Origin: Heterodera schachtii
Taxonomy: Eukaryota; Nematoda; Chromadorea; Rhabditida; Heteroderidae
DNA: 64,000 bases
NCBI GenBank assembly: GCA_023374025.1
Contig: SIJG01000003.1
Span: forward strand, 1,890,416 to 1,954,415
Direction: 5' to 3'
Shown: positions 10,479-25,400 of the stretch, one piece after another
Layout of the letters: each line of letters starts with the position of its first letter
Numbering within the stretch: position 1 is the first letter of the stretch
The notes under the pieces: model-generated
Seen by the model: only the letters and a program-made list of their open reading frames with translations
The model's database searches: none
What the model was told of the DNA's origin: nothing
Program-made: the position numbers and the translations under genes

Positions 10479-13400
10479 TCACAGTTGCCAGTGCTCGGCA
10501 AAGTCGACGTACAGCGAGTGCTCAATGCGAGCAACGGCACTCTTCAACGAGTGCGAGCCGTTCAGCAGCTCGGCGTCGCGAAGCCGTGGGGCCATTGTTT
10601 TCTTAAAAAATATATTTATTTAATTTGTCATCATCATTTAACTGAGCCAAAACCCAAGCAGAAAGCCACAACTTTTCGCTTGTACTGTGTTCCGACCTTT
10701 TTCCGTTCCGAATTGCTTCTGTCGCTGCCAAATTCGTCCTCCTCCCGTTCTCCCGTATCAGTTCCAACACCGTTGCTGATGGTGCTGCTTCTGTCGTCCA
10801 TTTGTCCATTGCAAATGTGTCGCTGCTTTTGTCCAGTGCCATTTTGCATGGTCAACGCGTGGAAGAATGGGTGCAACTCCTGGTACGAAGTCAACGTTTT
10901 GATGTTGAACAGCGAAGCAGAACGCATTTCAATGTCGGCACCGGTCAACTCGGTGTACTAAAATACAGCGTAATGAAAAAGGCGTAATTGAAAAGAATCA
11001 GCATTTTTCTGGTCCATACCCTTTTATTGAGCAATTGGTTCAGCCGAACAGTGTACGGCACGAAAATGTCGCTGACCGACACGGCATTCATCGGCGAAAT
11101 GAATGTCCAGCGACACCTTTCAAGAAAATGAGAAGTCAAAACCCAAGCAAGATGTGAATCGAATTAAATACATTTGAAACTGCGACATGTAACCGGAAGG
11201 AAGCGTGCACAGCGTCTCGAGCAATTTGCAAGCGGCCAAGAACAGCTGCATGCACTGCTCGTCACGCGCCGATTTCTGTTCATCAACGGAAGAAGCGCCT
11301 CCGGAACTACTTGTTGGTGTTGTTGATGTGAGTTGGTGGTCAATTTGTGCCAGCACATGGACCTGAACAAAAGAATTAAATGGAAACAATTTTGAAATTG
11401 GAGGGCAATAAATTAATAATTCTAATTATTGAAATCAGACCAATTCGGTGACCATCGACGGCCAAATGGACACAAATGAGCTGGGACTCATGCGGACCAA
11501 CAGCACGCGGTAGCAGGTAAACACCTGCGTGTGGATCACCGGCACTTGGCAAAGGCGCAAATTTTCTGTCAGCCGTTCTGAAAATTAGCAATTCAGTAAA
11601 AAAAAAACGGTCACCCGATGACAGTGTCAGAATGACAAATCCCCTTTGCAATAAAAATTTCAAAATGTGCCTTGGATTTCGTTGAGTTGGCCCGCGTATT
11701 GGTCCAACTCCGAGCTGAGAATGACGAACGCCAGCCGCTTTAGGTACTGGGCACGCATCTCGTACTCCTGCTCCTTGCTGGTGATAAGTGTTGACAGAGT
11801 GGTCGACGTGGAGGTGGTGATCCGTGCTGAATTTTTACATATTTTTTTACAATTTAATCGCTTTCTGAAGCAATTTTTTTGAAACATAAACGCTTATGCG
11901 TCTTGTTGGAAAATCTGTTCATGTTGTCTTTTTTTCGGTTCAAAAACCAAAGTTATTTCATTTATGTTTACTAAAAATGCAAAAACCGACTAAGCAATTC
12001 CTTGAACGATGTTTTGTCGTTGGTCATCAAATTGTCGATTACGATCAGCCATTGGCGCAACGCGTGGATGTCCATTTTGAAGAATGCTGCGAAAAAACGA
12101 TTGAATTGTTTTAATTCTCCATTAATCCACATACAATTATCCCACAGCAAATCCATCGCATTTTTCTTCCACACCGAACGCATGTAATTGTATGAACTCA
12201 TCGAAGCGAGAAACTGTGAACTGGCCAAGAAGAAGCGCACATTCTTAGCACTAAAAAGGAAAAAAAAAATGAAAAACAAAAGCAAATAGAAGGAAAAGGA
12301 TTAATTTTTTCGAAATATGACCAAAAACTCTGTAAAATCGGTCATTTTAGGTCAATATCTGCCAAAATATCTGCGATTTTTCACTGGGCCTAATTGAGTG
12401 AAAAATTGATTCGAATGTGCCCGACAAGCCGTACCTTTTCGCTTTCAAATAGGGCAACGTGTTGTTCCAAACTGCTTGCAGTGCGGGCAACAGTTTTTCC
12501 TTGTCCTCACTTTTGCACACCGAGTCGATTAATTCAGCCAGGTTCTGGAAAGCGGATTAGGTATTAGATTTAAGTAACCGTTAATTGGGTTAGCCAGCCG
12601 GCTAACAACTGACCTCAGCCAGCAGAAACAGCGCCTGTGTCGAGTCGGACGGGTCCTTTTTGTTGGCCGCACCGCCGCTGCTGTCTTTGATGCTCGAACG
12701 CAACACGGAGGCGGCAGACGAAGCAGCACCACCACCGGCAGAGGTTGTGGAAGGCAAAACTGAAGCAAAATTAGACAATTTAGCAGAGGAAGAGGAAGCA
12801 GTTCAAAGAAATGAATGCTCTCTATTTTTGGAAATCCACCGCAGAAATTTTTTTTTCTCAAAGATTTGAAGAAATTTTTAAAAAAGCATGTTTTAAATTT
12901 TTTGAAAATCAATGTGTTACTGAAAATTAAATTTTGCGGAATTTCCAAAAAAAAAAAAATTATTTTAAACTTTTTTTTGATTCATTGAATTTTCTTAATA
13001 AAATTTTTGTTTTGTCCTGCTCCCTTCTTTTAATAAAAACTGCAATTTTCGAAAAAATTTTTACTTTAACAATATGAAATTCCAAATAATGCAATACACC
13101 GGCAAAATGTCGTCACTCGCCTCGTCCTCCGCCTGACGCCGTTCCACCCGCGACAACGCCGCCGCAACTGCTCGCCGTCAACGATTGAGTGTCCAGCGGC
13201 GCAGAGAGTCGACTTGGCGGTGCGTGCGCCGATGCGGCGGCAGTGCCACTGCCAGCCCCGCCAAGCCCAGCACCGGTCAACGAAACGGTGGAGCCACGCA
13301 TGGAATTGGCCTCCGATGCCAATGCCGAGGCGGATGAGAAAAACTGCGCCGTCGCCGCAGTCGACGCGCCGCCAACGGAAGAGACACCGCCGAGAACACT

Positions 13401-16400
13401 GCCGCCGGCGCCGCTCCGCTGCTCCAACACGGGGCTCAGATCCGACGAGGGCAGCGTTTTTTGGGCTTTAATGTAAAATGGGGTTAGAGAATAACCAGGG
13501 ACGATTTCAGAATTTGGTTTGAGAGAATGTTAAATTGGGACCAATTTGGATTGGTCTGTTTTTTTCTATTTGTTCAAGAAATTCCATTCACGGGCACCCA
13601 ATTTTATTAGACAATTTTCCCCGTTGTACAAATTGAAAAATAGTTATAAAATGGGTCATTTTTTGCCCCGGGCCGAATGAGTCTATCAGTTGCTCTTGGT
13701 GAGCATTAAAAATCTTACAAGAGCTGGCATCCTGTCGAACAACCAGCGTTCTCTTCAGCCATGTGGTGGACTCCAATTGCCAGCCAACAATCACGTTGAT
13801 CGCCTCAATCAGTTTTTGGCACACTTCCAAGATGGTCTTGCTGATCTGTTTGTCCTCAATGATCGACTGACTGCCGCAACGGCGCACAAAATCCGTCAAC
13901 ATCCTTTAAAAACAATCACAATAAATCCTCATACATTTAACCAAGAAATACGGGCTAATCTCCGTTTTTATGAAAAAATGAACTTACGCAAATTCCAAAA
14001 AGGATGCTCGGGCGGGTAGTTGGGCAAGCGGTGAGTCGTTGAAGAGAATGGCAAGCGCAGCCCACGACTCGCGCAGCTCAGTGACCGTCACTTGGCGAGT
14101 GCATTGGTGCAACAGCTCCAACAGAGCGACCTCCAAACTGAACCCGCCGACGCCCAACTTAAAAAAGGGAACAAATTTTATGAAAAAAAAGAAAAAGTAA
14201 ATGAAAGGCGTGCCTTTTCACTGGTATTAACTGATGATGCTGAAGATGATGACGATTTTGTGGTTTTGTTGGCCGACTCCTTCAGCGTGTCGCTGACCGA
14301 GCAAATGATGGAAGTCAGTGACAGGGCATTCAAATTCAGTGCCAAATTGGCCACTTCAATTTGTTGGGCGGAATAATCAAAGGAGCACTAAAAGGTTAAA
14401 GGTAGAAGTTCAAAAAGAATGGTTTTAAAAAAACATAAAAAAATGCCGAATTTCTTACTCGGCATGTGTCCGCCATTTTGGCGCCTCCTCCGTAACTGTT
14501 GCGGAACATCCAAACGACGCCCAACGAATTGATCAGCGCATTTTTGTGCCGCTTTGCAACAGGATTCAGAATGTCCAGGATGAGTGTGCTCAACGACTGA
14601 AAGGACGTTGTACAAATTGTTCTTTATTTGTCCATCCCCCATCGTTTTATTTGCAATTTTATTAGAAATAAACTGTTTAATAAGCAGGATTAACTATCCT
14701 AAAATTTTGTCCGTCCTCCTCTCCTTACTCTGAATGTGCCAACTTTTGGCGTCGAAGTGTTTGTTGAACAAAAACTGCCCAAGGCTGTGGCGCCTCCCTT
14801 CCGCTGCTGTTCAGTGAACGCCCACACGTCGATGAGAATTGCCAACGCACTGGGAAAGCGTTTGATCAGCTCCCGCTGTGCCTCTAACATTTCAGGCGAT
14901 TTGCCACTGGCATCGGTGCGCGACGCAATGTTCGATGGATTCTGAAAGGATTTTTTTAATCCATAATTAGCCCGTTTTTGAAATTTTGTGCCATGCCTCG
15001 CCCGACGTGAACACACGGCCGAACAGGTTGTTGATGAGCCCTGTGCCTGGAATGACGGAAATGGCAGTGCCAACCATGCTGGTCATGTTGGAGGACGAAA
15101 AGGTGCCACCGCCGCCGGCACCCATGGCGGATGCCGGAAGGGCAGACGAAGAAGAACGAAGCGGAGTCATCGAGCCGGCCATGGGTGCGGTTGAGGATGT
15201 CGAGGATTGCCGGTTGAAATTCGGTGTTGCAAATGGGTAGGCCAACGCGGAAAGCACCGAATGTTTGGTGGAGGCCAAAAACGGGGAGAGCATTGACGCG
15301 TTGCGCACATCCAACAGACAAAAGTGCATGATGGACATCAGCGATTCGAGCAACTAAACAGAAACATTCATATGATCAAAAAAATAATGGTTATTGTTAT
15401 TTATTTATTGAATTTTCTAGTATTATCGTCAGAGAGCTTTTTGCTTCATTCAAATGTTAACGAAAAACATCTGTTTAGAATTGTAGATTTTTTTAGAAAA
15501 ATACCTATAAATTTACTTTTTAAATTTCGGCGCCGTCTGAAAAAAGAAATTTTTTAGCCATTTGCAACTAATTTGAATTTAAAAAATTTCATTTCCTGAA
15601 AATTTTAAATTTATCATTTCGGGGGAAGGCACGTGCCCTCACTCCCCCTGGATACGGAGATGGGGGAAAAGGTGCAAAATTCAAGAATTGCGAAAGTTTA
15701 TTTTTATTTTTTTGGTTTTCACTCACATTCAAAATGTAATTGGCCGGGTAAACAACGGTAGGCATTGTGCCGTCGTCGCCGACTGTTGTTGCCACGTCGT
15801 TTGCCCGACCGACACGGTAGTCCACAAATTGAATGGGATTTTTCGGATGTTCCATCACGGAGGGCTGCTGACTGTTGCTGACCAATGCCAACGCCGCACT
15901 GTTCAGTCCCGCCACGGAAGCGGTGGAGCCGTTGATGAACACACATTCGTATAAATTTCGACAAATCTGCTCAACCGTATGCACAACGAAAGTTGCCAAG
16001 GCTCTGAAATATTGTTTTTGTTAAACAGAAAGATGCGTTCCAAAACCTGTCCAAATATGGCAAAATGCCGACAAGAAAATGGAGCCACAGTTCATGCCTT
16101 GCCGGACACCGTTTCAACGCGTTCAAAATTACGCCGAGGAACAGGCGGAGCTCAACGACGGAGTAGCGCGCCTCACGAATGGTGGACCGATTTTGGGAGG
16201 AGTTGTAGTTGATCTGGTTTTCAGTGATTTGTGAAGATGGAGAAGCGTTGCGATTGATCGGAAGGGCCAACAAATGGGTCTGAAAGGCAAAAATGGATAA
16301 TAATTCGTAAATTGGATTGACGAAGATTTAAAAAGACGCAAAAAGCATGGAAATAAATGATATTTTCCACCTGAGAAGAGAAGTGCCGAGTGCCAACGTG

Positions 16401-19400
16401 AAGACTGTACTCGAGCACCACCAGCGCCGAAGCCAAACTGAGCAGCGACCGATGGTAGGCAAAGATTAGGTCACGAAAATGCTTGCTGTGCGGTGGTCCG
16501 TTGTTGAACTCCGCAATGTCCATTGAGAGAGGCATCCTGGAAAAAAGCAATGAGTTAATTATAATTTGAAAAAATAAAAAATGAAATTTCGGGGAATCCG
16601 GCAAAAACAGGCATCGGCAAATGCCAAAAATGGGGGTTCAAAAAAGGCATTTATAAAGAAATTTGAAAAAGGGAAAATGCCATTAAAGATGGGAGAAGAT
16701 CTGCATTCCGGAACTGAATCAACCCATCATGACACACCTCCATCCTTTTTGGTTCGGTGGTGTTGGAATGGCGGCCAGCATCAGAGTGAGAATGACTTTT
16801 TGCGTTTTCGTCTGCCGATAAATTTGCTGCACAAATGTGGCCAATTCCTTGGAGCTGGCCTCCCTGACAGTGTCGTCAAGAATGTGCAACAATTCCGTGA
16901 AACAGTCGAGGGCGGCAATCTGTTAAAACGATCGAGGGAAAAATCAGATTTTTTAAAGAAATAATGCTGTTCATTGGTTTTAGGCTTAGAATCGTTTTGC
17001 ATCCATTCGAACCCGTACCCCCAAAATTCTTCGAAATTTATGTTTTTAAATTTGGCCCGAATCCTAATTGGGTAGAATAAATTCAGAATCGGATTCTTCA
17101 AAGAACTATTTATAATGACAAAAAACTTGGGTTTCTCTGAAAAAGAGGTTCGCCATCTAAAATATTGACCAATTTTTTAATCGAAGGCTATGTAAACAGC
17201 GCGACCTTACACTTCCACGAAAGGACCAGGTCAGTCTCGGAAACATGGTTGATGGGCGAGTTCAAGTAGTAGGAGCGGAAGAAGTACAGCACAACCTTAC
17301 GAGGCAAATAAACCCCAATTTCAGCAAACCCGAAAACATACCGTTGAGAAAATTTCGAACAGGGTCGAGTGCCGTTGTTGTTGCCCGGATTTGCTTTCCG
17401 AACTTGTTGAAGCGGTGACAGCCGCTGTCCCACCACCACCAGCAATACCATCCTCTTTCTTCTGTACACTGGTGTTGTTCTGCTGATCATGTGCCGTTTC
17501 TGTACACCAAAAGCCATCGCCTTGGATGTGTTGGTAGTGGCGTGCCATGAAGTCGAGCAGTTGCTGAGTGGCTGATGTTGAAGCGCCGCCAATGGTAGCC
17601 ATGCTGTTGTTTGCCGAGTTGGTGCCAATGTTTGACAAATTGCCGCCTCCAGCCTTTCCGCCGCTGTTGGTGCCGGTCCGGTTGACCAGCTCGGACATGT
17701 TGGTGAACAGCATGCTGTTCACCAGATGACGGCCCAACCCATTGCCACTGCGCAACAGTGTGCCCATGGTGCGGAACAGCTTCTCGGCACGGCCCAGGTC
17801 AACAATGGACGGACTCTCGGCATAGAACAGCATGTGAGAGAATGTTTCGTCCAGCAACGGCTGCTTGTGGTCGCCGGGACAGGTCGAGTTGGGCAACTCG
17901 GTGGGGTCGAACAATCGCAACTCCTGTGTGCCGGTGCTGAAAATGGACTCCTGCAGCGAGTCCTGGCGCCGGTGCCCCGTCCGAATCCGTCGGATGGTGT
18001 CCCCGCCAGCGTAGGAAGTGATCCGGGGCATTGCCGCTGCTGCGTCACCGGGTCCGAGCAGTGAGCCGACCAGGCTTGTCTGGTCATAAGTTGAGTCCCG
18101 TGTAGTGGAGGAAGCGACACGTTTCCGTTTGTCAGCAGACCTAAAAGATGGGAAAATGTTAAATAAGGTTAATTCGGAGCAGGTCTTTTCCCCCGCATCG
18201 TTTCCTCCAATTTTTCTTGAAATTTTATTATAAAAAACTGATTTTTTGAAAAATTTGTTTGAAAATTAAAAAAAAAAATTTTCGATTGGGCCCGGGGGGG
18301 AGTAGAATGATGCGCATCCATTTATATAAGTAAATTTCGATCTTTGAAATAAGCAAATTATTTTCTTTTGGCAAAATTAAAAAGCTGAGGTTGGGATATG
18401 CTTGGTAAATCCTTAATCATTTTATTATAATGATTTTGTTTGACATTTAGGTGTTCCCACCTTGCCGATCTGTTGAACACCGTCTCTTTTTCAGCTTTGT
18501 CTCCAGAGGATTTGCATTTGCCCCTTGTGCTGTGTTGTCGGGTCCCCGTCATCGTAGACAATGACTCACTCTCATCCAACAGTGCCTGGTCCAACATGTT
18601 GGTGGCTAACTCCTCCAATTCGTCCGTGTCCTCGTCCCCCTCCACAATGCCCTGTTTCGACTCATCCTCCTCCTCCTTCTCGTCCCCGTCAATGTCGCAG
18701 ACGGAGTCCACCAAATATTGCACCGTTTCCACCACGTCCGAGTCCAACATCGACGTGTCCATGGAATAGGCGTCCACCGACTCGGCGTCATCGTCAAACT
18801 GCGGAATGTCCGACACTGTACGCCGGTGGCCCTTTGCACTGCTAGCGCTGGTGACGGTTGTATTGTTGGTGGCATTCCCGCCACTGGCACCGATCACAAT
18901 TGACGGAGAAGCGATGGAGGAGACAGGAGATTGGTTGTTGTGTTGCAGTTGTTGCTGTGCCGACATGAACATGCCCACCCACCACCACCGCAGTTGGGCG
19001 GAGGGGAGGATAAATTTCGGATGTTGTTGAAAAACATGGCCATGCTGCTGTTGTTGTTGTAAAGGTGTGTTGAAACAGGTGCCACCACTTGTGAATGCAC
19101 TGGAGAAGCTGAACTCGCCGGCGCCACTGCTGTTGCAGTTAGTGCCCCCAAGCAATAAATACTTGTTCAAATCGGACACCCATGCCATGCGCGGGTCACA
19201 GTCGACAAAACTGAAACGGGGACGCAAAGTACAATAAAGTGCATTGCTGATTCCTAAAAGATTATTTATTTTTTAAATATGCTCATAAAAAAATTTTCTA
19301 TGAGAGTTTTTTTGGGTGGGGGACGAAAAGTTGGACAGAAAATGTCAGGCCACTTTTAATTCTCTCTATAAATATTCGTAAATTTTTTAGAAAATTCCCC

Positions 19401-22400
19401 ACCTGTAATTGTACCACGAATTTCCGCTTTTGTTGCTGCTGACACTGTTCCGCATTTGTTCCCTAACGCCTCCGCCACTGCCACAATGTCGCCGTTGTTG
19501 CTCCACATCCGTGCACACGTGGTGAAATGTTTGTTTTCCGCTCACCGTTGTCAATGCCACACAATTTGCTTCGGCCGGCATTGACGGAAGATGGTCACGG
19601 GTGACGCGCTTTTGCATTTGCACAAATTGGATGGAAACCTGGCAAAGAAAAAAGCAGGGGAAATTTTTGAATTTTTTGGCATTCAGTGCCGAAAACCCTT
19701 TTTACCCGTGCCGTCACTGGGTTCAGCAACATAAGCGTGAGCATTTGGACAATTTTGTGCAGTTCGTTGTGATGGGCACAGTCCAAAAACCAAGCGTAGG
19801 CCAACGCCTTCAGCTCCACCTGTTCTGCACTGAGCTTGTCATCGGCGATAAAACTGAGCAGAACCATCACAACCCTAGAAGAAAATGAAGGAGGTAAACA
19901 GCAAGGAACAGGGATAAACAAATGGGCGAAGAAATGATAGCATCTCCTCAAGAGAGATTTATATAATTGTAGTAATTGTGATGAACTTCTTCGGGTTTCC
20001 AAATATGGCACAGACTTTTACGAAATGCTGAATTGGAAAGCCTCCAGAGAAAGTGGATGACTGTGATCAACAAAAAATGGAAAATAGTTCGATACTCGAT
20101 TCTTTCGATACTCGATTCTATTTCTTTTTTTTTCAAATAAATTGGCTACTTTTTTAAGGGGTGCAAAAATTATGAGACCACACAATAATTTAATTTTCCA
20201 GGACTGAACGCTATCGGCACCATGGCTTTCTATCAACTACATATTTAACTGTGTTCATAGAGGTTAGGAACTATGTCCCAACAACTCAGAAACCCTTAGC
20301 GCCCTCTCTCCGTGGCATCACCTGTTCATCGGCTTGAGCAGAATGCCGGCGTACACCTCCTCAATGACGGCACTCCGACAGAACACCCACAGGTCGTGGA
20401 ACTTGCGCACCGCACTTCCGCTCAACACTTTGTTGGACGAAGTGAGTTCCGCCACGACAATGTCCTCCACCTCGCTGCTCGTCTCGCTCACGCGTCGCGA
20501 GTGGAGACGGAGCAGTAACAGAGCGATGGGATGCAGCAAAGTGTCCGCAGCAATGTCCATTCCGGTGCCATCGTCGTCGGCAAAGCGACGCCAAAGCACG
20601 GCAGCGGCCTGCTGAAGATAGGAAAAATAAATATAAATGTTTGAAAACAAAATATAAGGAGAGTGCACTATTTTTCCCTTCCCCTCCCCCGATAAATTTA
20701 AAAATTAATTTACAAATTTAAAAATTTTCAAGAAAAAAAAAGAATTCTCGAAAAAATTTTCAGCGATTTTTTGGAAAATTTTTTTTTGAAGGTCTTAATA
20801 ATTTATCTAATTTTCTTAACTATTTTTTTTTCTTTCTTGGAATTTTCTTATAAACTTTTAACTTCCTTATTTGAAGTCTTTCCTTAGAATTCTGTTGAAT
20901 TTTTTTTTAATTTCTCGGGGCGAAACGATATGGGGAGGGGATGAGCTGCTCATATTAAGAAGGTCCCTATTATTTGGGCGAATTTTTATGGCAAATTGAC
21001 GAATATCACCGAAAAAAAAGTTTCCCACCCGACAAAGTGCCTCCTGGTCAATGCGTTGAAGGTCCGCCATGGAGAGGAACGGTTTCAGCAACACCGTGGT
21101 GGTCGTCTTCTGCTTTGGCTGTTGATTTTGTTGATAGTGCTGCTGCTGCTGTTGTCCGGCAAAACGGCGTTGGTTTTGCGCCCGTCCAAAAACGGCCGAG
21201 TGCTGCTCGAGCATCGAGGCGGACCGTACGCACATGTACAGCAACAGGTCGAACAGTTGATTGCGCAGCACAAAGTCAAAGCCGGCGGTGCAACTGGACC
21301 ACGAGGGCGGGTCAATCAGACGGAGCACGGAGCACAGCCAGGTCGGCATTTGTTGTTGTGACTGTTGTTGGTGCTGGTTGGGGAAGTGGTTGGGCTCATC
21401 ATCGGTATGCAGCAACACCGAATCAGCTGAAAATTGAAAAAATTCTATTTTGTTTTTACAGGGACATGTATTCTGGATCGGAGTTGGTCGTTTGCTCCGC
21501 TCCGAAAATCAAAAATTTTTTGTTTAATTTTCAGGTGTTTTTTTAAATATGATGGAATTACTAGTTTTACAAAAAAAAAAAATTCTAAAAGCGCCCAAAA
21601 ATTTTTTAAGTTGTTTTTCTTGAAAATCCGTATAAAAATGTATTTAAGAAAAATTTGTTTGAATTTTGGGGACTTCAAATTGACCAATATATGAAACAAT
21701 AAACAACATAAAAACACTTTATTTTACATACAAAAACGAACTCACTCAATGAACGGCAAATGTTGTCCTGGTGAAGCAATTGAAGGCTGTAGAAAGGAAA
21801 GTCGGCAAAGTCGCGTATCAGTGCAAAGAGTGCGACCAGTACACCGAACAGACGACGCTCACGCGCCGCACAATACCAATCGCAGAGGACGGCGAGCAGT
21901 CGGAGACAGGCGGCCAAACAACGCTCCACGAGTTTCTGCTCTGAAGTATTTAAAATGGATTAAATAAAGATTAAAACGAAAATCCACGAATGGAGGAAAG
22001 CGATTTCAAATGGGTGCAGCCCAAAATGTTAGCAGCCATAACGTAGCCGCAAAAAAATAAAAAATAATTTTCTTAAAAGTTTTTTTTGACGGGTGTTAGT
22101 AAAACAAAATTTTGAATTTTCGAAAAATTGCATTTTTTCCCTTGAATTTTCTTAAGAAAAATTTTTTGAATTAGGCTAGGTAACTAAAAATTGTTGGTAT
22201 TTTTTTTTTGAAACTTTTGCTGCGAAGTTTTTGGGAACGACTTTTAGTCCTGCTCCGGTTTCAAGTCCTTGATACAAGGACCGAAAAATGGTCTTGGCAT
22301 CAAACCTTCTGCCAACTCCTCGTTGCATTTGATGCCCTTTTTGGTCGGCGACCCGTCAAAGGCGTCGTCGTGGATCTGCTCAAACACCATGGACAGGTTG

Positions 22401-25400
22401 TTCTGCGTGATCTCTGCCAACAGGCGACGGCACGACACAATGTTGGCCAACATGGACCAACATTCAGTCATCGACAATTGCTGCTGTTGTTGAACATTGT
22501 TAAAGTTTGTCGCCATGCCGGACAACACGGAGTGAAGCAACAGGGGCAAGTGCCGTCCGCGGATGTCGCCGTGCGAGTCCAACTGCACGTTGCGCACACA
22601 AAATGCCACCATCAGCGGGAAAAAAAGCGGCGACGACACGGCAGACGAAGGCGGAGCTGTTTAGGGGATGTAACAAATTGTTGGGAAAGCGTTTCTTTTC
22701 TCACTTCCAACGTCCGCTTCACCATTTTGCTGGCGATTTGAGTCTTGTTGAGGAAGTGAACTGAAAGGAAAACAGGAAAATTCATTTACAATGTACCAAG
22801 AATTGTAATAATGAGTGTCAATCTTGATTAGATAGAGAAAAAATTCTTTTTGTTGGAAAAATTTTTCTAGGTATTTTTTCTGAAAAATTCTTGAATTTTG
22901 TTTTTTGAAAACATCGAAATTAAAAAGTAAATAATAGCAATAAAAGGAATTTGATTTTCTTTTCAATGTGCTTTTGAATAAGTTGTAATGATAATACTGG
23001 CATTGCTGCACCTTGCAAATGTCTTTTTGAAGAAGTTCCACACAAAACCCGGCTCCAGCGAGTTCAACAACACATTGAAATTCTTTTTGATCTCATCGGT
23101 ACGTCGGTTCTGCAATTTTAAAAGAGAATCCATGCCGTGCTCAAATCTTGGCCAAAATTTGTTGAAATTTTGAATTTTACCCTCTGTTCGTCGTCCATTG
23201 TCATTGTGTGCACAGTCCAAATGTGCTCAAAATTTGGCTCAAACTTGGCACATTCGCCCTGCAAATCGTGCACAAGTTCGGCGTCCCGTGCACACACTGT
23301 CTCCAACAAGTCCGCCAAACTCTCCTCCAACACCATTTGGCCAAGCTCCGGTCGGTCCAACATGTAATGGAGCAGGCGACAAACGCGCACTTCCGGGAAT
23401 TGGATTTGCGGGTCCTTAAACAGACGGCCGATAAGAAAAACTGGAAATTCGGTATATTTTTAGAAAAATATGGCCCACTTTCAACAGAGTGCCGTAGCGT
23501 CGAATTGTGCCGGTGGACAATGGCGGCACTTCCACAGTGTCCGCACAGTGCAAATATTCACGGATGGCCGATTTGATGAGCGGAAGAGTGTACTGCTTGA
23601 AGAAGGCGAGGTCCATGGAGTCCTCCGTGCCGTTCACCGGCAGTCCGGCAAAAGCCACGTCATTTGAGCTGTGTAGGCTAAAGGATTTTTCAAACTAATT
23701 TCCAGGGATTATAATGTATTCACCTAATCCGGTATTTGATAGCGATGTTGACAATACCATTGGAATGTTTTTATTGCTAGTAATTGCAACAAAATTGCAC
23801 CCGTGTTTTTTCAAAATCTTGAGCGCCAGAGCCAAAAAGCGAAATTTATAGCAGTTTTGCGCCGAAAAATCATAGATTTTTACCATTTTGGGGCCAAATT
23901 TTCAAAAAATAATTGTCCAAGGTTTTTCCAATTGGTTTTATTTCGGTAGATAAGTTTGACCCTTTCCCCGTTGCCCGCTCTCCGTTCGTGGACACCGACC
24001 GGTTCAACAGCCACTGGTAGAGTCGTCTGTTCAGGCTCATGTCTCGGCGCAGCACGACGAACATGCACCGGCGGAGCAGTTGGATGAGCTCGGCCCGGGG
24101 CAGCCAGGCCGAGTCGAGCGGAATTGCGCTGCACAAAAAGTCGAGCAGATGGCGCTGTGCCAACGCACTGGTGCTGCCCGCGTCCTCCGCCACGGCGCAC
24201 AGTGCGCGCAACATATGCTGTAGAGAAAGGGAGCAAATGCCATTTGAAAATCAAAATTGGCATATGTATCACTCATAATTTAAAAAGACCGGTTGCATTT
24301 TTTGAGTATCATAGTCTTCCATGGTGAGCCAAGAGCGCCAATCAGAGTCGGTAGTCAGGGACAGTCCCCGGATTTGTTTAAACTTTTTAGTGAGAAAAAA
24401 GTCTGTCCGCCCAAACCGAAATCATGGATATATTCCTGATATAGTCCTTGGCAGTACGTCATTTTTTTAAAATTTTGTTCTTAAAATTAATATTCGAGAA
24501 TAAATTAGTTTATTACATAAATTTAGTTACAAAAAAAAATTGGAGAAAATAAAAAAAATTTTGCGCTTAACCCGTCTCATTAGCCATTCACGCATTTGTT
24601 CACCTGTTGCTGCTGATGGCATTCGGCAACAGTGACAGAAGCAGCAGTCTCACCACCGCCGGCCAAAGTGTGAAGCAGTTCGGCCGCAGGCTGCGTACTC
24701 TTTCGCTTCTCCAACTTGGCGTTGATGAAAATGAGGGCCGGCAAACGCACTGAAGAACTGCCACCGACAGCCTAAAATTGGAAATTTTTTTATGTCGGTA
24801 AAAAATTTGAAAAGAGAAATTTGAGACATTATTAATTGTAAGAAAGTATTTCAACGTATTAACTAAAGGAGACCAGTAGAGATCGGATAATGGTTTATAT
24901 TATACATTATCGGATAAAATACCGAAAATGTATGTATAATTTTTTATTTCTACTGTGCCAAAGAGTTATCCGAAAAATTTGTCAAGAGGAAGGGTACACC
25001 CCAACCCCCGAAACTAAACCGGCCGAAATCTCGCCGGGATATAACGCGCCGCAAAAAATTAATAAATAATTTTAAAAAATTCAAGAAAACCAAAAAAACT
25101 ATTAAAAAAAATTTGCGGCGACTTTTCTCGGAGACGTTTTGTCCTGCTTCCTATGCAGCAAATGGAAATTGGCTAATTTAATTGATCCGTATTTGGAGAA
25201 GTTAGTGCACCACAATCCGATAAATTAAAATACAAAAGATTCAATTAAATACCTGCCAAAAACAAGTGTAGAATGCGGCGGTGCCGACTTTGTCCAGCAA
25301 TTGGTCCAACAATTGAAAAGCACGCCCATAGAATTCGGTGCCCTCCTCAAGTGCGAGCAGAACGGCGGTGATGAAGCCGGGGAGGGCCGGCCGAATATGA

